NCBI GenBank assembly: GCA_037013495.1
Contig: CM072803.1
Coordinates: forward strand, 53,953,627-54,017,626
Source of the DNA: Hippophae tibetana
Lineage: Eukaryota > Streptophyta > Magnoliopsida > Rosales > Elaeagnaceae
Reading direction: 5' to 3'
Length of the DNA stretch: 64,000 nucleotides
Shown: one piece after another, positions 27,248 to 39,384 of the stretch
Layout of the letters: each line of letters starts with the position of its first letter
Numbering within the stretch: position 1 is the stretch's first letter
Made by a program: the position numbers and the translations under genes
The notes under the pieces: model-generated
What the model saw: only the letters and a program-made list of their open reading frames with translations
What the model was told of the DNA's origin: nothing
Database searches by the model: none

Positions 27248-27478
27248 GGAAAAGAAAATAATGATAGAACATGAGGTAACATAAATGAGTGGAAAAGAGA
27301 ACTTAAACATTTTCTCATGTCTATTTTACAAAAGAAAGTTGGGGGAATAAAAACTCCAAATTTTATTTCGTTATAATTATAATATACTTATATGAAATTT
27401 ATTACGTATTAAAATGAAAACTATGAAACTTTTGAAATTTCTTCATTATTTTCTATAAGGTATTAGTAATTCTTATTT
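27139..27478. repeat. Inverted repeat (arms ~109 bp, spacer ~123 bp)
   Basis: The forward arm 27139-27247 and the reverse arm 27371-27478 are imperfect complements, because the inverted block carries the same part of a B monomer as the forward B just before it (AAATAAGAATTACTAATACC against GGTATTAGTAATTCTTATTT). The spacer, 27248-27370, is the rest of the inverted block. A single strand could fold into a long hairpin. Elsewhere the array consists of direct repeats. Confidence 0.85.
27248..27477 (-). other. Inverted satellite block, ~230 bp
   Basis: This is the only stretch of the window in reverse orientation. Read on the minus strand from 27477 to 27248 it gives the last ~170 bp of a B monomer (TAAGAATTACTAATACC, then TTATTCCCCCAACTTTC), the boundary landmark at 27305, and the first 58 bp of an A monomer (TTCTCTTTTCCACTCATTTA to CATTATTTTCTTTTCC). 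The piece is thus a normal B-to-A boundary turned around. Both joins fall in short shared words: GGAAA on the left, and CTTATTT on the right, where it meets a forward B at about position 45 of that monomer. Net effect: about one A monomer is missing and two B monomers are clipped. Confidence 0.92.
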
Positions 27479-27974
27479 TTTTACCTTTTGTAAGTCTTAA
27501 TTCCCAGCACAGGCAAATTAATACAAATTTTACTACCTCCGTGTCAAATGGAAAAGGTGATTGCTAGAGGTGTTTTTAGACATTATTTGCAAACTTCTTG
27601 GTACATAGCCTGAAAAATTGCTACAGTCGATGAGCGTAATATTTCCCGTCATGTTTCTTGGCATCATACTCTTAGAATGGGTTTGGAACCAATATTCTTA
27701 CGGAAAAAGGGATAACCAAAGTGAAATTTAATAGGTTGCATTATATCACAACCAGAATAACTTATAAATAAGTTAAGAATAATGATGTCATAAATGAATT
27801 ATAAATAATATTACTAATACCTTTTAGAAAATAATGAAGAAATTCAATATTTTGATAGTATTTCATTTTAAGACATAATAAATTCCATTTGAATATATTA
27901 TAATTATAACAAAATAAAATTTCGAGTTTTTATTCCCCCAACTTTCTTTTGTAAAAGAGACATGAGAAAATATT
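27478..27974 (+). repeat. 5'-truncated B monomer after the inverted block
   Basis: Forward B sequence resumes at CCTTTTGTAAGTCTTAATTCC, so roughly the first 45-50 bp of the monomer are missing. The rest is a normal B (GATGAGCGTAATATTTCCC, AACCAGAATAAC) and leads in register into the A monomer at 27975. Confidence 0.87.
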
Positions 27975-28513
27975 TAAGTTCTCTTTTCCACTCGTTTATG
28001 TTACCTCATGTTCTATCATTATTTTCTTTTCTTTGTAAGACTTAATTCATAACACAGGCAAAGTGATGCGAATATTATAACCACACTGCCAGATGGAAAA
28101 TGTGATTGCTAGAGGTTGATTTAGACATCATTTGTAAACTTCTTGTTACATAGCTAGAAATGTTTCTATAGGATTTGAGTTAATATATCCAATCATATTA
28201 ATTGGCTTCCTTCTCTTAGAATTCGTTTGGAACCTAGAATCTTAGGGAGAAAAGCGATAACCAAAGTAAAATTCAATAGGTTGCATTCCAACAAAACTAA
28301 TATATAAGTTATGAATATTGATGTCATAGTTGAATTATAAATTAGAATTAGTCATCTCTAATATAAAATAATGAACAAAATTTCAAAAGTTTTATAGTTT
28401 GTCATTTTAAGACATAATAAATATCATTTAAATATAACATAATTATAAGGAAATACATTTTGGAGTATTTATTAACCCAACTTTCTCTTGTAAAATACAC
28501 ATGAGAAAATGTT

Positions 28514-29058
28514 TAAGTATTCTTTTCAATTTATATATTTTTCCTCATGTTCTATCCTTATCTTCTTTCCTTTGTAAGTCTTAATTCCCAGCCTAGGCAA
28601 ATTCATGCAACTCTTATTAACTCCTTGTCAAATGGAAAAGGTGATTGCTAGAGGTGTTTTTAGACATTATTTGTAAATTCTTGGAACATACCCTGATAAA
28701 TTGTTATATCGATGAGTGTAATATTTCCCGTCATGTTTCTTGGCTTCGTACTATTAGAATAGGTTTGGAACTAATATTTTTAGGGAAAAAGGGATAACCA
28801 TAGTGAAATTCAATAGGTTGCATTCTAACACAACTAGAATAATTATAAATAAGTTAAGAATAATAATGTCATAAATGAATTATAAATAAGAATTACTAAT
28901 ACCTTATATAAAATAATGAAAAAAATTTAAAAAGTTTGATAGTTTTTCTTTTAAAGACGTAATAAATTCCATTTAAATATTTTATATTTATAACGAAATA
29001 AAATTTCGTGTTTTTATTCCCCCAACTTTCTTTTGTAAAATGCAAATCAGAAAATGTT
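28514..29058 (+). repeat. B monomer repeated seven monomers downstream
   Basis: This B and the B at 32342-32888 share a private set: AGTATTCTTTTCAATTTATA, CCCAGCCTAGGCAAATTC, ATGCAACTCTTATTAACTCC, TTTGTAAATTCTTGG, CATACCCTGATAAATTG and GCTTCGTACTATTAG. The offset is 3828 bp. The monomers around them do not match equally well, so this is a single-monomer or partial relic of a 7-mer exchange. Confidence 0.75.
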
Positions 29059-29605
29059 TAAGTTCTCTTTTCCTCTGATTTATGTTACCTGATGTTCTAT
29101 CATTATTTTCGTTTCTTTGTAAATCTTAATTCATAACACAATCAAATTGATACGAATGTTATAACCACACTTCCAGAAGGAAAAGGAGATGGTTAGAGGT
29201 TTTTTAAGAAATCATTTGTAAACTTGTTGCTACATAGCTAGAAATTTTGCTATAGGATTTGAGTGTAATATGTTTAATCATATCATTTGGCTTCTTTCTC
29301 TTAGAATGAGTTTGCAACCTAGATTCTTAGGGAGAAAAGCGATAACCAAAGTAAAATTCAATAGGTTGCATTCCAACAGAACTAATAACTTATATATAAG
29401 TTATGAATATTGATGTTATAAATGAATTATAAATTAGAATTAGTCATCTGTTATATAAAATAATAATAAAAAATTCAAAAGTTTTATAGTTTTTCATTTT
29501 AAGACATAGTAAATTCTATTTAAATATATCATAATTATAAGGAAATACATTTTGGATTTTTTATTCCTCCAACTTTCTTTTGTAAAATACAGATGAGAAA
29601 ATTTT

Positions 29606-32341
29606 TAAGTTTTTTTTCTATTTATTTATTTTTCCTCATGTTCTATCCTTTTTTTCTTTCCTTTGTAAGTCTTAATTCGTAGCACATGCAAATTCATGCG
29701 TATTTTATTACCTCCTTGTCATATGGAAAAGGTGATTGCTAGAGGTTTCTTAGACATTATTTGTAAACTTCTTGGTACATAGCCTGAACAATTGCTATAG
29801 TCGATCAACGTAATATTTCCCATCATGTTTCTTGGCTTCATACTCTTAGAATGGGTTTGGAAGAAATATTTTTAGGGAAAAAGGGATAACCAAAGTTAAA
29901 TTCAATAGGTTGCATTCTCTCACAACCAGAATAACTTATAAATAAGTTAAGAAAAATGATGTCATAAATGAATTATAAATAAGAATTGCTAATACCTTAT
30001 ATAAAATAATGAAGAAATTTCAAAAGTTTGATAGTTTTTCATTTTTAGACGTAATAAATTTAAATTAAATTTATAATAATTATAACGAAATAAAATTTCG
30101 AGTTTTTATTCCCCCAACTTTATTTTGTAAAATAGAAATGAGAAAATATTTAAGTTCTCTTTTCCACTGATTTATGTTACTTTATGTTCTATCATTATTT
30201 TCTTTTCTTGGTAAGTCCTAATTCACAACACAAGAAAATTTATACGAATATTATAACCACCCTTCCAGATGGAAAAGGTGATGATTAGAGGTTGTCTTAG
30301 ACATCATTTGTAAACTTCTTGTTACATAGCTAGAAATTTGGCTATAGGATTTGAGCGTAATATATCAAATCATATTACTTGGCTTCTTTCTCTTAGAATG
30401 GGTTTGAAACCTAGATTCTTAGGGCGGAAAGCGATAACCAAAGTAAAATTCAATAGGTTCCATTCCAACACTACTAATAAGTTATATATTAGTTATGAAT
30501 ATTGATGCAATAAATGAATTATAAATTAGAATTAGTCATCTCTTATATAAAATAATGAACAAAATTTCAAAAGTTTTATAGTTTGTCATTTTAAGACATA
30601 GTAAATTCCATTTAAAAATATCATAATTATAAGGAAATAAATTTTAGAGTATTTATTCCCACACTTTCTTTCGTAAAATACACAAGAGAAAATGTTTAAG
30701 TTTTCTTTTTAATTTATATATTTTTCCTCATGTTCTATCCTTATTTTCTTTCCTTTGTAAGTCTTAATTCCCAACACAGGCAAATTTATGCGTATTTTAT
30801 TAACTCCCTATCATATGAAAATGGTGATTGCTAGAGTTGTTTTTAGACATTATTTGTAAACTTCTTGGTACATAGCTGGAAAAATTGTTGTAGTCGATTA
30901 GCGTAATATTTCCCATCATGTTTCTTGGCTTCATACTCTTAGAATGGGTTTGGAAGAAATATTTTTAGGGAAAAAGGGATAACCAAAGTTAAATTCAATT
31001 GGTTGCATTCTCTCACAACCAGAATACCTTATAAATAAGTTAAGAATAATGATGTCATAAATGAATTATAAATTAGAATTATTCATCTCTTATATAAAAT
31101 AATGACCAAAATTTCACAAGTTTAATTGTTTTTCTTTTTAAGACATAATAAATTCCATTTAAATATATCATAATTATAATGAAATACATTTTGGAGTTTC
31201 TATTCCTCCAACTTTCTTTTGTAAAATACATATGAGAAAATTTTTAAGTTTTTTTTTTTCTATTTATTTATTTTTCCTCATGTTCTATCCTTTTCTTCTT
31301 TCCTTTGTAAGTCTTAATTCCTAGCACATGCAAATTCATGCGTATTTTACTACCTCTTTGTCATATGGAAAAAGGTGATTGCTAGAGGTGTTCTTAGACA
31401 TTATTTGTAAACTTCTTGGTACATAGCCGGAAAAATTGCTATAGTCGATAAACGTAATATTTCCCATCATGTTTCGTGGCTTCATACTCTTAGAATGGGT
31501 TTGGAAGAAATATTTTTAGGGAAACAGGTATAACCAAAGTTAAATTCAATAGGTTGCATTCTCTCACAACCAGAATTACTTATAAATAAGTTAAGAATAA
31601 TGATGTCATAAAGGAATTATAAATAAGAATTACTAATACCTTATATAAAATAATGAAGAAGTTTCAAAAGTTTGATAGTTTTTCATTTTAAGACGTAATA
31701 AATTCAATTTAAATATATTATAATTATAACGAAATAAAATTTTGAGTTTTTATTTCCCCAGCTTTCTTTTGTAAAATGGTTATGAGAAACTATTTAAGTT
31801 CTCTTTTCCACTGATTTATGTTACCTTATGTTCTATCATTATTTTCTGTTCTTTGTAAGTCCTAATTCATAACACAAGCAAATTTATACGAATATTATAA
31901 CCACCCTTCCAAATGGAAAAGGTGATGATTAGAGGTTGTCTTAGACATCATTTGTAAACTTCTTGTTACATAGCTAGAAATTTGGCTATAGGATTTGAGC
32001 GTAATATATCAAATCGTATTACTTGGCTTCTTTCTCTTATAATGAGTTTGGAACCTTGATTCTTAGGGAGAAAAGCGATAAACAAAGTAAAATTCAATAG
32101 GTTGGATTCCAATACAACTAATAACTTATATATAAGTTATGAATATTGATGTCATAAATGAATTATAAATTAGAATTATTCATCTCTAATATAAAATAAT
32201 GGACAAAATTTCAAAAGTTTTATAGTTTGTCATTTTAAGACATAGTAAATTCCATTTAAATATATAATAATTATAAGGAAATACATTTTGGAGTATTTAT
32301 TCCCCCAACTTTCTTTCGTAAAATACACAAGAGAAAATGTT
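29606..32341 (+). repeat. Three-monomer repeat, offset about 1.64 kb
   Basis: The B-A dimer at 29606-30696 matches 31245-32341: GCACATGCAAATTCATGCG, a GTATTTTAYTACC tract and a TTCTTAGACATTATTTG tract in B; GATGATTAGAGGTTGTCTTAG and GAAATTTGGCTATAGG in A. Between them sits the hybrid monomer at 30697, so the unit is B-A-(B/A). A simple dimer array cannot give a 3-monomer offset without losing one monomer, which the hybrid explains. Confidence 0.75.
30697..31244 (+). repeat. B/A hybrid monomer (548 bp)
   Basis: It starts as a typical B (AGTTTTCTTTTTAATTTATA, GTGATTGCTAGAGTTG, CTCACAACCAGAATACC). After the shared GATGTCATAAATGAATTATA near 31052-31071 it continues as an A (TTAGAATTATTCATCTC, AAATTTCACAAGTTTAATTG, ATACATTTTGGAGTTTC). 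A B monomer follows at 31245, so one monomer's worth of array (B 3' half plus A 5' half) is missing. The A half matches the A at 33985-34531, which is also followed by a related B. Full length and correct register point to exchange between misaligned A and B monomers. Confidence 0.88.
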
Positions 32342-35080
32342 TAAGTATTCTTTTCAATTTATATATTTTTCCTCATGTTCTATCCTTATCTTCTTTCCTT
32401 TGTAAGTCTTAATTCCCAGCCTAGGCAAATTCATGCAACTCTTATTAACTCCTTGTCAAATGGAAAAGGTGATTGCTAGAGGTGTTTTTAGACATTATTT
32501 GTAAATTCTTGGTACATACCCTGATAAATTGTTATATCGATGAGCGTAATATTTCCCGTCATGTTTCTTGGCTTCGTACTATTAGAATAGGTTTGGAACT
32601 AATATTTTTAGGGAAAAAGGGATAACCATAGTGAAATTCAATAGGTGGCATTATATGACAACGAGGATAACTTATAAATAAGTTAAGAATAATAATGTCA
32701 TAAATGAATTATAAATAAGAATTACTAATACCTTATATAAAATAATGAACAAAATTTAAAAAGTTTGATAGTTTTTCATTTTAAGACGTAATAAATTCTA
32801 TTTAAATATATTATAATTATAACGAAATAAAATTTCGAGTATTTTATTCCCCCAACTTTCTTTTGTAAAATAGACATGAGAAAATGTTTAAGTTCCCTTT
32901 TCCACTGATTTATGTTACCTCATGTTCTATCATTATTTTCATTTCTTTGTAAGTCTTAATTCATAACACAAGTGAATTGAAATGAATATTGTAACCACCC
33001 TTCCAGATGGAAAAGGTGATGGTTAGAGGTTGTTTTAGACACATTTGTAAACTTCTTGTTACATAGCTAGAAACGTTTCTATAGAATTTGAGCATAATAT
33101 TTCCAATCATATTACTTGGCTTTTTCTCTTAGAATGGGTTTGGAACCTAGATTCTTTTGGAGAAAAGCGATAACCAAAGTAAAATTCAATAACTTGCATT
33201 CCAACACAACTAATAACTTATATATAAGTTATGAATATTGATGTCATAAATGAATTATAAATTAGAATTAGTCATCTCTTATATAAAATAATGAACAAAA
33301 GTTCAAAAGTTTTATAGTTTTTCATTTTAAGACATAGTAAATTCTATTTAAATATATCATAATTGTAAAGAAAATACATTTTGGAGTATTTATTCCCCCA
33401 ACTTTCTTTTTGTAAAATACGCATGAGAAAATGTTTAACTTTTCTTTTCAATTTATTTATTTTTCCTCATTTTCTATCCTCATTTTATTTCCTTTGTAAG
33501 TCTTAACTCACAACAAAGGAAAATTAATGCGAATTTTTTTACCTCGCTATCAAATGGAAAAGGTGAATACTAGAGGTGTTTTTAGACATTATTTGTAAAG
33601 TTCTTGCTACATAGACTGAAAAATTGCTATAGTCGACGAGCGTAATATTTCCCGTCATGTTTCTTGTCTTCATACTCTTAGAATGGGTTTGGAACCAATA
33701 TTCTGAGGGAAACAGGGTTAACCAAAGTGAAATTCAATAGGTTGCATTCTATCACAACCAGAATAAATTATACATATGTTAAGAATAATGATGTCATAAA
33801 TGAATAATAAATAATAATTAATAATACCTTATAGAAAATAATGAACAAAATTTAAAAAGTTTGATAGTTTTTCATTTTAAGACGTAATAAATTCCATTTA
33901 AATATATTGTAATTATAAAGGAAATAAAATTTCGAATTTTTATTCCCCCAACTTTCTTTTGTAAAATAGAAATAAGAAAATGTTTAATTTCTATTTTCCA
34001 CTCCTTTATGTTACCTCGTGTTCTATCATTATTTTCTTTTCTTTGTATGTCTTAATTCATAACACATGCAAATTCATACGAATATTATAACCACCCTTCC
34101 AGAAGGAAAAGGTGATAGTTAGAGGTTGTTTTATACATTATTTGTAAACTTCTTGTTACATAGCTAGAAATTTTGCTATAGGATTTGAGTGTAATATATC
34201 CAATCATATTACTTGGCTTCTTTCTCTTAGAGTGGATTCGAAACCTAGATTCTTAGGGAGAAAAGCGATAACCAAAGTAAAATTCAATAGGTTGCATTCC
34301 AATACAACTAATAACTTATATATAAGTTATGAATATTGATGTCATAAATGAATTATAAATTAGAATTATTCATCTCTTATATAAAATAATGACCAAAATT
34401 TCACAAGTTTAATTGTTTGTCTTTTGAAGGCATAATAAATTCCATTTAAATATATCATAATTATAATGAAATACATTTTGGTGTTTCTATTCCTCCAACT
34501 TTCTTTTGTAAAATACAGATGAGAAAATTTTTAAGTTTTTTTTTCTTTTTATTTATTTTTCCTCTTGTTCTATCCTTTTTTTTCTTTCCTTTGTAAGTCT
34601 TAATTCCTAGCACAGGCAAATTCATATGTATTTTATTAAGTCCTTGTCATTTGGAAAAGGTGATTGCTAGAGGTGTTTTTAGAAATTATTTGTAAACTTT
34701 TTGGTACATAGCCTAAAAAATTGCTATAGTCGATCAACGTAATATTTCCCATCATGTTTCTTGGCTTTATACTCATAGAATGGGTTTGGAATAAATATTT
34801 TTAGGGAAAAAGGGATAACCAAAGTTAAATTCAATAGGTTGCATTCTTACACAACCAGAATAAATTATAAATAGTTTAATAATAATAATGTCAAAATTGA
34901 ATTATAAATAAGAATTACTAATACCTTATATAAAATAATGAACAAAATTTAAAGAGTATGATAGTTTTTCATTTTAAGGCGTAATATATTCAATTTAAAT
35001 ATATTATAATTATAACGAAATAAAATTTCGAGTTTTTATTCCCCCAACTTTCTTTTGTAAAATAGAAATGAGAAAATGTT

Positions 35081-35578
35081 TAAGTTCTCTTTTCAACTAA
35101 TTTATGTTAACTCATGTTCTATCATTATTTTCTTTTCATTGTAAGTCTTAATTCATAACACAGGCAAATTGATGCGAATATTATAACCACCCAGCCAGAT
35201 GGAAAAGGTGATGGTTAGAGGGTTTTTTATACATCATTTGTAAATTCTTGTTACATAGCTACAACATTAGCTATAGGATTTGAGCGTAATATTTCCATTC
35301 ATATTACTTGGCTTCTTTCTCTTAGAATGGGTTTGGAACCTAGATTCTTAGGGAGAAAAGCGATACCCAAAGTAAAATTGAACATTGATGTCATAAATGA
35401 AATATAAATAAGAATTAGCCATTTCTTATATAAAATAGTGAAAAAAATTCAAAAGTTTGATAGTTTGTTATTTTAGGACATAATAAATTCCATTTAAATA
35501 TATCATAATTATAAGGAAATTCATTTAGAGTATTTATTCCCCCAACTTTTTGTTGTAAAATACACATGAGAAAATGTC
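35081..35578 (+). repeat. A monomer with ~47 bp internal deletion
   Basis: Length 498 bp instead of about 546. The text goes from CCAAAGTAAAATT straight to GAACATTGATGTC near 35379. The related A at 37206 has the ATAGGTTGCATTCC box and the palindrome TAACTTATATATAAGTTA in between. This monomer has therefore lost both the conserved box and the dyad. Confidence 0.85.
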
Positions 35579-37205
35579 TAAGTTTTCTTTTCTATTTATT
35601 TATTTTTCCCCATGTGCTATCCTTATTTTGTTTCCTTTCTAAGTCTTAATTCCCAGCATAGGAAAATTCATACGAATTTTATTACCTCCCTGTCATATGG
35701 AAAAGCTGATTGCTAGACTTTTTTTAGACATTATTTTTAAACTTCTTGGTACAAAGCCCGAAAAATTGCTATAGTCGATAAGCGTAATATTTCCCGTCAT
35801 GTTTCTTGGCTTCATACTCTTAGAATTTGTTTGGAACCTTGATTCTTAGGAAGAAAGGGATAACAAAGTGAAATTCAATAGGTTGCGTTCTATCACCACC
35901 AGAATAATTTATAAATAAGTTAAGAATAATAATGTCATAAATGAATTATAAATAAGAATTACTGATACCTTATATAAAATAATGAACAAAATTTAAAAAG
36001 TTTGATAGTTTTTCATTTTAAGAGGTAATAAATTCAAATTAAATTTATAATAATTATAACAAAATAAAATTTCGAGTTTTAATTCCCCAAACTTTCTTTT
36101 GTAAAATAGACATAAGAATATGTTTAAGTTCTCTTTTACCCTGATTTATGTTACCTCATGTTCTATCATTATTTTCTTTTCTTTGTAAGTCTTAATTCAT
36201 AACACAGGAAAATTGATGCGAATATTATAACCACCCAGCCAGATGGAAAAGGTGACAGTTAGAGGTTGTTCTATACATCATTTGTAAACTTCTTGTTACA
36301 TAGCTAGAAAATTTGCTATAGGATTTGAACGTAATATTTCCAATCATATTACTTGGCTTCTTTCTCTTAGAATGAGTTTGGAACCTAAATTCTTACGGAG
36401 AAAAGCGATAACCAAAGTAAAATTCAATAGGTTGCATTCCAACACAACTAATAACTTATATATAATGTATGAATATATGTCATAAATGAAATATAAATTA
36501 GAATTAGTCATTTCTTATATAAAATAATGAAAAAAATTCAAAAGTTTGATAGTTTGTCATTTTAAGACATAATAAATTCCATTTAAATATATCATAATTA
36601 TAAGGAAATACATTTTAGAGTATTTATTCACCCAACTTTCTTTTGTAAAATAGACATGAGAAAATGTTTAAGCTTTCTTTTCTATTTATTTATTTTTCCT
36701 CATGTTCTAATGTTATTTTCTTTCCTTTGTAAGTCTTAATTCACAACACATGCGAATTTTATTACCTCCCTATCAAATGGAAAAGGTGAATGCTAGAGGT
36801 GTTTTTAGACATTATTTGTAAACTTCTTCGTACATAGCCTGAAAAATTGTTATAGTCGATGAGCGTAATATTTTTCGTCATGTTCCTGGCTTCATACTCA
36901 TAGAATGGGTTTAGAACCAATATTATTAGGGAAAAAGGGATAACCAAAGTGAAATTCAATAGGTTGTATTCTAACACAACCAGAATAATTTATAAATAGT
37001 TTAAGAATAATAATGTCAAATTTGAATTATAAACAAGAATTACTAATACCTTTTATAAATTAATGAACAAAATTTAAAAAGTATGATAGTTTTTCATTTT
37101 AAGACGTAATATATTCCATTTAAATATATTATAATTATAACGAAATAAAATTTCGAGTTTTTATTCCCCCAACTTTCTTTTGTGAAATAGACATGAGAAA
37201 ATGTT
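35081..37205 (+). repeat. 4-monomer repeat, copy 1 (period about 2.17 kb)
   Basis: A-B-A-B at 35081, 35579, 36125 and 36669 matches 37206, 37752, 38300 and 38847 in order. Shared variants: GATACCCAAAGTAAAATT and ATGTTAACTCATGTTC in the first A; AAAGCCCGAAAAATT and ATCACCACCAGAAT in the first B; ACCCAGCCAGATGG and a GTTCTAT tract in the second A; CATGCGAATTTTATTAC and CATAGAATGGG in the second B. Offsets are 2125, 2173, 2175 and 2178 bp; the first is short because of the deletion in the A at 35081. Confidence 0.82.
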
Positions 37206-39384
37206 CAATTTCTCTTTTCCACTAATTTATGTTAACTCATGTTCTATCATTATTTTCTTTTCCTTGTATGTCTTAGTTCATAACACAGGAAAATTGATGC
37301 GAATATTATAACCACCCAGCCAGATGGAAAAGGTGATGGTTAAAGTTTGTTTTAGAGATTATTTGAAAACTTCCTCTTACATAGCTAGAAATTTGCTATA
37401 TGATTTGAGCGTAATATTTCCAATCATATTACTTGGCTTCTTTCTCTTAGAATGGGTTTGGAACCTAGATTCTTAGGGAGAAAAGCGATACCCAAAGTAA
37501 AATTCAATAGGTTGCATTCCAATACAACGAATAACTTATATATAAGTTATGAACATTGATGTCATAAATGAAATATAAATTAGAATTAGTCATTTCTTAT
37601 ATAAAATAATGAAAAAAAATTCAAAAGTTTGATAGTTTGTTCTTTTAAGACATAATAAATTCCATTTAAATATATCGTAATTATAAGGAAATACATTTTG
37701 GAGTATTTATTCCCCCAACTTTCTGTTATAAAATACACATGAGAAAATGTTTAAGTTTTCTTTTCTATTTATTTATTTTTCCTCATGTGCTATCTTTATT
37801 TTCTTTCCTTTGTAAGTCTTAATTCCCTGCATAGCCAAATTCATACGAATTTTATTACCTCCATGTCATATGGAAAAGCTTATTGCTAGAGTTGTTTTTA
37901 GACATTATTTGTAAACTTCTTGGTACAAAGCCCGAAAAATTACTATAGTCGATAAGCGTAATATTTCACGTCATGTTTCTTGGCTTCATACTCTTAGAAT
38001 TTGTTTGGAACCTTGATTCTTAGGAAGAAAGGGATGACCAAAGTGAAATTCAATAGGTTGCATTCTATCACCACCAGAATAATTTACAAATAAGTTAAGA
38101 ATGATAATGTCATAAATGAATTATAAATAAGAATTACTCATACCTTATATAAAATAATGAACAAAATTTAAAACGTTTGATAGTTTTTAATTTTTAGACG
38201 TAATAAATTTAAATTAAATTTATAATAATTATAACGAAATAAAATTTCGAGTTTTTATTCCCCCAACTTTATTTTGTAAAATAGACATGAGAATATGTTT
38301 AAGTTCTCTTTTACACTTATTTATGTTACCTCATGTTCTATCATTATTTTCTTTTCTTTGTAAGTCTTAATTCATAACACAGGAAAATTGATGCGAATAT
38401 TATAACCACCCAGCCAGATGGAAAACGTGATATTTAGATGTTGTTCTATTAATCATTTGTAAACTTCTTGTTACATAGCTATAAAATTTGCTATAGGATT
38501 TGAGCGTAATATTTCCAATCATATGACTTGGCTTCTTTCTCTTAGAATGAGTTTGGAACCTAGATTCTTAGGGAGAAAAGCGATAACCAAAGTAAAATTC
38601 AATAGGTTGCATTCCAACACAACTAATAAATCATATATAACGTATGAATATAGATATCATAAATGAAATATAAATTAGAATTAGTCATTTCTTATATAAA
38701 ATAATGAAAAAAACTTCAAAAGTTTGATAGTTTGTCATTTTAAGACATAATAAATTCCATTTAAATATATCATAATTATAAGGAAATACATTTTGGAGTA
38801 TTTATTCACCCAACTTTCTTTTGTAAAATATACATGAGAAAATGTTTAAGTTTTCTTTTCTATTTATTTATTTTTCCTCATGTTCTATTTTTATTTTCTT
38901 TTTCTTTATAAGTCTTAATTCACAGAACATGCGAATTTTATTACTTCCCTATCAAATGGAAAAAGGTGAATGCTAGAGGTGTTTTTAGACATTATTTGTA
39001 AACTTCTTGGTACATAGCCTGAAAAATTGTTATAGTCGATGAGCGTAATATTTTCCGTCATGTTGCTGGCTGCATACTCATAGAATGGGCTTAGAACCAA
39101 TATTTTTAGGGAAAAAGGGATAACCAAAGTGAAATTCAATAGGTTGCATTCTAAAACAACCAGAATAATTTATTAATAGTTTAAGAATAATAATGTAAAA
39201 TTGAATTATAAATAAGAATTACTAATACCTTATATAAAATAATGAACAAAATTTAAAAAGTATCATAATTTTTCTTGTTAACACGTAATATATTCCATTT
39301 AAATATATTATAATTATAACGAAATAAAATTTCGAGTTTTTATTCCCCCAACATTCTTTTGTAAAATAGACATGAGAATATGTT
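37206..39384 (+). repeat. 4-monomer repeat, copy 2
   Basis: Second copy of the A-B-A-B unit starting at 35081. The copies differ at many scattered positions, so this repeat is older than the 8-mer on the left. The similar minus-strand open frames at 36762-36977 and 38915-39139 come from the matching B monomers and are not genes. Confidence 0.8.

Noticed and set aside
27248-27477. Inverted block as a possible transposon insertion
   Set aside because: No target-site duplication, terminal repeats or foreign sequence. Every base is satellite in reverse orientation.
36762-39139. Similar minus-strand open frames of 71 and 74 codons at 36762 and 38915
   Set aside because: They correspond to the matching B monomers of the 4-monomer repeat and are open by chance in A+T-rich satellite.
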